Below the pieces are notes generated by a model that ran no database searches, had not been told where the DNA came from, and saw only the letters and a list, made by a program, of their open reading frames with translations. This document shows, piece by piece, positions 61,196 to 64,000 of a stretch of 64,000 nucleotides of DNA (within the stretch, counting starts at the first letter, position 1; each line of letters opens with the position of its first letter). The stretch is from RGIG1902 sp034926865 (GTDB taxonomy: Bacteria; Bacillota; Clostridia; Oscillospirales; Butyricicoccaceae). Position numbers and translations under genes: made by a program. The stretch is from contig JAYFQP010000004.1 of the NCBI GenBank assembly GCA_034926865.1, forward strand, positions 99,533 through 163,532. Reading direction: 5' to 3'.

Positions 61196-61654
61196 ATCAG
61201 TATCCTTTCTATCTCTTGCAATATCAATAAAAATCATCAAACATGCGCTAAAGCGATATTGCCCTGTTTTTGCATCTGTAAAATAAATTGTAATATAAAT
61301 AATAACAAAGTCAAGTTTATTGCACGCACTATACATGCCATGTAACAACAGCATAAAATACTATTGTATGAGAGGCGGTTTTATCTTTTACAGTCACGCT
61401 CATTAAGCGCCAAGTACGCTCCCTATGCTAAAAAGAACTATCTTATCGCATCATCGGGAGTCGGGCATAACTATTGACTTTTTTCCTGATTTATTGTATC
61501 CTAGGTAAAGCATTCTGTCATACTTTTAAGCCATTTTGCTGTCAAGAACTCAGCGCCTAAAACCTCTGCCGTTCGGTGATATAATCTGTGCTTGTTCTGA
61601 ATGCCTTTTGTAATTATTCGTTTTTCATGACGAGTGCAATCGCTATCCGCAGAA

Positions 61655-61688
61655 GTATCGAAGTGGTCGCAACGGCCCTGACTCGAAA
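61655..61688 (+). repeat. Partial tRNA-Ser copy 1
   Basis: GTATCGAAGTGGTCGCAACG and the following CCCTGACTCGAAA repeat the D-arm and anticodon arm of the tRNA-Ser at 62027, with several changes. The 5' acceptor strand and whole 3' half are missing, so it is not a functional tRNA. Confidence 0.75.
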
Positions 61689-61840
61689 GTTGGGCACCCA
61701 TTGAACCGCCTCCAGACAGGAATCCTGATTCTACAACCTTTTCCGGGGATGACCGGCAAGTTCCTTTTAAAAAGTTCTCACCGTCAGTTCTCACTTTTAT
61801 CCGGGGGCTGATTTGAAGAGCTGAAAATATATACGGAAGC

Positions 61841-61877
61841 GTATCGAAGTGGTCGCAACGAGCCGCACTCGAAATCA
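61841..61877 (+). repeat. Partial tRNA-Ser copy 2
   Basis: The same D-arm/anticodon-arm segment as copy 1, 186 bases downstream and 192 bases before the intact tRNA-Ser. The anticodon loop CTCGAAA is kept but the stem is mutated. Confidence 0.75.
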
Positions 61878-62026
61878 ACACGGTTTGCTACCCGCTAAAG
61901 AGCCGCAAACCCGCATGAATAAAAGGTTTTTCGGAAGTAGGATTTCATAAATTTGAGGTGTACGCTCACAGTTTGCTCACAGTTTTCAAAAACAGCGTTT
62001 TCCCGCTTATGCGGTTAACTAAATAT

Positions 62027-62115
62027 GGAGGGGTATCGAAGTGGTCATAACGGGGCTGACTCGAAATCAGTTTGCGAGCAATCGCACATGGGTTCGAATC
62101 CCATCCCCTCCGCCA
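62027..62115 (+). tRNA. tRNA-Ser (anticodon CGA)
   Basis: An 89-base class-II tRNA with acceptor stem GGAGGGG/CCCCTCC, anticodon stem CTGA/TCAG around loop CTCGAAA, a long variable arm, T-arm with GGGTTCGAATCCC and encoded CCA. Anticodon CGA reads UCG (Ser). Its 3' end borders an integrated element, so it is the likely attachment site. Confidence 0.95.
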
Positions 62116-62245
62116 AAATCGTCTGAAAAGTCCGGAATTTCCGGGCTTTTCAGCATTTTTGTGCGAATATTAACGTAAATAGTTGCTGTTTCCCGTTCAA
62201 TCCTAATGATTATAAATTTTAAAATACATTTCGAACAGCTTGACA

Positions 62246-62280
62246 AAAAGAAGTCGTTCACAAAATGATCGACTTCTTTT
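62246..62280. terminator. Hairpin downstream of tRNA-Ser
   Basis: AAAAGAAGTCG pairs perfectly with CGACTTCTTTT around a 13-base loop, about 130 bases after the tRNA; weak T-run on the plus strand. Confidence 0.5.
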
Positions 62281-62348
62281 CTTTGGTGTGATAAACTTAA
62301 AATATATTATATTATCTTTTGAATTGATCCCAAGGAGGAATTGCTTTT

Positions 62349-62585
62349 ATGAGTAAAATTGTCATAGCGGATGTACTTTACACAAAAACAGATGAAACGT
62401 TCTATGTTTTAAATAGAACCCATGAAAATGCATCTAAATATTATGCTGAAACACTTGAAGGTACGATTTCTAACTTAAAGGCTGATGGCTGGAGCACATG
62501 CGGAAAAGTACAAAAAAGCGACTATACCGCTGTTGACGCGCTTACAAACGGTAACCTCGGATATATTGCTGTTTGGGAAGAATAA
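62349..62585 (+). CDS. Hypothetical 78-residue protein
   Basis: A 78-residue protein beginning MSKIVIADVLYTKTDETFYV, with a short alternating-charge body and end LGYIAVWEE. No motif recognised. CAAGGAGG lies upstream at nine bases, which supports translation. It is the first gene beside the tRNA and may be element cargo or a host remnant. Confidence 0.65.
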   Translation: MSKIVIADVLYTKTDETFYVLNRTHENASKYYAETLEGTISNLKADGWSTCGKVQKSDYTAVDALTNGNLGYIAVWEE

Positions 62586-62644
62586 AAACCTATCAGCAGT
62601 CCCTGCGTTGAATATATTGGCCAACGAGAAACGCGGATCGGGAA

Positions 62645-62818
62645 TCACTCCTCATCCTCGCTTTTCTTTTTTTCTGACGGTAATGGAACAACCTTTAATT
62701 CCGGTTCTGGCTGACTGACGTACAATTCTTCACACTCCTGCTGTGCCGTGATCAAAATATTGACAGCCTCTTCCGAGGCCCGAAACATCTTGAGATACAT
62801 TTCTTTATAGTCTGGCAT
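62645..62818 (-). CDS. Small element-type protein
   Basis: A 57-residue frame beginning MPDYKEMYLKMFRASEEAVN and containing ILITAQQECEELY, with an acidic/basic end. GAGGTGAG lies five bases ahead of the ATG. Small helical proteins of this form are common in clostridial prophages and conjugative elements; function unknown. It runs opposite to its two neighbours. Confidence 0.7.
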   Translation of the reverse strand: MPDYKEMYLKMFRASEEAVNILITAQQECEELYVSQPEPELKVVPLPSEKKKSEDEE

Positions 62819-62927
62819 GAGCTCACCTCAAATCTATTTTATCAAATATGCATTGCAAACGCAATGCATATTTTTGCACCTATATAGGTTAAACTGATTG
62901 CAAGACAATCGTATTGCGAGGTGTATT

Positions 62928-63107
62928 ATGGCGGGTTTTAAAATTCCTTCGGTTCCACCTACAACAAATAAGACCATTCGTTTTCCCAATGACTTGGTTA
63001 CACAGGTTGAAGAACTGATAAAAAACAAGGACTGTACCTTTTCTGCTTTTGTAATTGCGGCTGTAAGAGCGGCTGTTGAAGAAGTAAGGCCAGCAAATGA
63101 TAAGTAA
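62928..63107 (+). CDS. Ribbon-helix-helix type small regulator
   Basis: A 59-residue protein. TNKTIRFPNDLVTQVEELI followed by CTFSAFVIAAVRAAVEE fits the beta-strand, helix, helix pattern of Arc/CopG repressors, which bind DNA as dimers. GCGAGGTG precedes the ATG at 62928; the longer open frame is not needed. It converges on the excisionase-like gene and probably controls element genes. Confidence 0.75.
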   Translation: MAGFKIPSVPPTTNKTIRFPNDLVTQVEELIKNKDCTFSAFVIAAVRAAVEEVRPANDK

Positions 63108-63120
63108 TGATTTCACCAAT

Positions 63121-63705
63121 TTACAGCGACATGGAGCCAAACGCCATGCCGCTGTTTTTCTGCTCTGTGCAAAACTTTTCCAGCAGTAGACGGTGCGCTT
63201 CGGACTTTATCGAAATGCGCTGCCCCTCCGGCGAGGCCAGATATTCCGCCAGGGATTCCTTTGAGATCAGGTTCACACCGTAATAAGTAACGCCTCTCAC
63301 ATGACCGAGCTGGAACCAGCGGTTCATGGTTGTCGTCCCGTAGCCGCAGAGGGCCTCTGCCTGCTTTACTGTGAGCATATCCGGGGCGTCCTGCCAACGC
63401 TCTATAGACAGAGAAAAAAGCGCTTCACTGTCAAGGTAAGTATACGGTTCTCTGTGGCTGCCACTGGAAAAAGTGCCGTGGGGAATCACTGCGTCCAGTT
63501 CTCCGGCATCCCGATTGTGCAGAAAGTCAATCGCGTCCTCCAGCAGAATCCGAAAGCGCCGTGTCTGCTTGCCTGAATCCTGGCAGGGAATCACACCATG
63601 CTCCAGCAGCCAGAGCGCCTTGCGTTTGCTGATATGGCAAATGTGATATAGCTGCTCCATGGAAATGGTTTTGGGGTATTCCTCCCGTAAAAAATCGTAG
63701 TTCAT
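63121..63705 (-). CDS. Excisionase-like DNA-binding protein with two HTH segments
   Basis: A 194-residue protein with two MerR/excisionase-type helix-turn-helix segments. The first is MEQLYHICHISKRKALWLLE and the second LTVKQAEALCGYGTTTMNRW. Such proteins next to an integrase direct excision and control integrase use. It lies eight bases downstream of the integrase stop on the same strand. Base composition is visibly more GC-rich than the host genes, consistent with transfer. Confidence 0.75.
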   Translation of the reverse strand: MNYDFLREEYPKTISMEQLYHICHISKRKALWLLEHGVIPCQDSGKQTRRFRILLEDAIDFLHNRDAGELDAVIPHGTFSSGSHREPYTYLDSEALFSLSIERWQDAPDMLTVKQAEALCGYGTTTMNRWFQLGHVRGVTYYGVNLISKESLAEYLASPEGQRISIKSEAHRLLLEKFCTEQKNSGMAFGSMSL

Positions 63706-63712
63706 AAGTACC

Positions 63713-64000
63713 TCACATCGACATGGTCATACTCAACCCTTGTTCCTCCTCCACGATTTCTTCCGGCTCCTCCTCCGGTGCGAAAGCGAGGGCGAGGGCT
63801 TCCGCCGATTCCTGCTTGGAGTTGAAATCCAGATGGGAGTAAATATCGGCGGTGGTGGCAAAAGTAGAGTGTCCCAGCCAATCCTGAATCTGCTTCATTG
63901 GGATGCCCTGGCTGAGCAAAAGACTGGCACAGCTATGTCGGAGGTCATGAAATCTTATGGGACGGAGCTTGTGCTGCCGCAGCAACAGCTTGAAATGGTC
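63713..64000 (-). CDS. Tyrosine recombinase (integrase), C-terminal part, runs off window
   Basis: The visible 90 residues are the end of a phage-type tyrosine integrase. RFHDLRHSCASLLLSQG carries catalytic His and Arg, and WLGHSTFATTADIYSHLD the last His and the nucleophile Tyr. An acidic tail EEEPEEIVEEEQ follows. The gene starts beyond 64000. It is probably the enzyme that placed this element at tRNA-Ser. Confidence 0.92.
   Translation of the reverse strand, partial: DHFKLLLRQHKLRPIRFHDLRHSCASLLLSQGIPMKQIQDWLGHSTFATTADIYSHLDFNSKQESAEALALAFAPEEEPEEIVEEEQGLSMTMSM

Larger units (their letters stand above)
61196..62026. other. Gene-free stretch with tRNA-Ser fragments
   Basis: About 830 bases between the nucleotidyltransferase gene and tRNA-Ser. 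It holds two partial tRNA-Ser copies. The reading frames here are by-products of those copies. A direct repeat GCTCACAGTTTGCTCACAG lies near 61970. No intact gene is seen; it looks like scar tissue from past integrations. Confidence 0.6.

Noticed and set aside
61501..61881. A 126-residue minus-strand frame containing CDHFDT twice
   Set aside because: The repeated CDHFDT comes from translating the two tRNA-Ser fragments; there is no binding site or family similarity.
62067..62261. A 64-residue minus-strand frame ending in GGGDGIRTHVRLLAN
   Set aside because: The GDGIRTHV end is the antisense translation of a tRNA-Ser gene, a known annotation artefact.
1..64000. CRISPR arrays or rRNA genes
   Set aside because: No regularly spaced identical repeats of CRISPR type and no rRNA sequence were seen on reading through the window.

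Overview
The window reads as one chromosome segment of a spore-forming, Gram-positive anaerobe of the class Clostridia. The evidence is spoVAC/spoVAD/spoVAE, an LTA-synthase-type membrane sulfatase, FakA/Asp23, YmdB, AAGGAGG-type ribosome binding sites with frequent TTG and GTG starts, and selenocysteine genes. I do not assign a genus. Most genes are on the minus strand and most of the window is ordinary core genome of moderate GC.

Layout. 1-7.3 kb: the start of tpiA, pgk, trmL, a GNAT gene followed by a 44-residue membrane micropeptide, secA with a duplicated 3' end, and divergent prfB. 7.5-12.4 kb: an unknown membrane-anchored protein, spoVAE-spoVAD, a PrsW protease, spoVAC, mscS, and a cluster of DnaA boxes. 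12.4-24 kb: sbcCD, a UGA-containing glutaredoxin-like selenoprotein with a SECIS-like hairpin, kbl-tdh, fakA-asp23, pgeF-ymdB and tRNA-Arg. 24-31 kb: an AEC transporter, a beta-propeller protein, a hydrolase, a YyaL-type thioredoxin-domain protein and cheC-cheD. 31-39.5 kb is accessory in character: a DUF2087-phosphotransferase fusion, a tocopherol-cyclase-like gene overlapping a FAD/Rieske oxidoreductase gene, a lipoprotein and membrane protein, then paralogous HTH-like proteins divergent from a membrane-anchored Ser/Thr kinase. 39.5-51 kb: tRNA-Leu, an MFS transporter, a D-aminoacylase-type amidohydrolase, the LTA-synthase-like sulfatase, a candidate small RNA, selA-selB and a diguanylate cyclase. 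51-61 kb: ferredoxin, two AraC/GyrI-type regulators, an amino acid permease, a small basic protein whose terminator lies inside its own reading frame, an S41 peptidase, a peroxiredoxin and several small housekeeping genes. 61.5-64 kb: tRNA-Ser(CGA), two partial copies of it, and one end of an integrated element (integrase, excisionase-like protein, small element genes) running off the window.

How parts fit together. selA and selB explain the in-frame UGA of the glutaredoxin at 16.4 kb; selD and tRNA-Sec must lie outside the window. prfB encodes an RF2 without the usual frameshift. The small basic gene at 54.9 kb has the layout of the RF2-recruiting ribosome-rescue factors ArfA and BrfA: its only visible terminator hairpin and U-tract precede the stop codon, predicting a non-stop mRNA. 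I regard this and the kinase/HTH/lipoprotein cluster at 35.5-39.3 kb as the best candidates for undescribed systems. All functional assignments rest on reading the sequence and on remembered family motifs; no database search was run.
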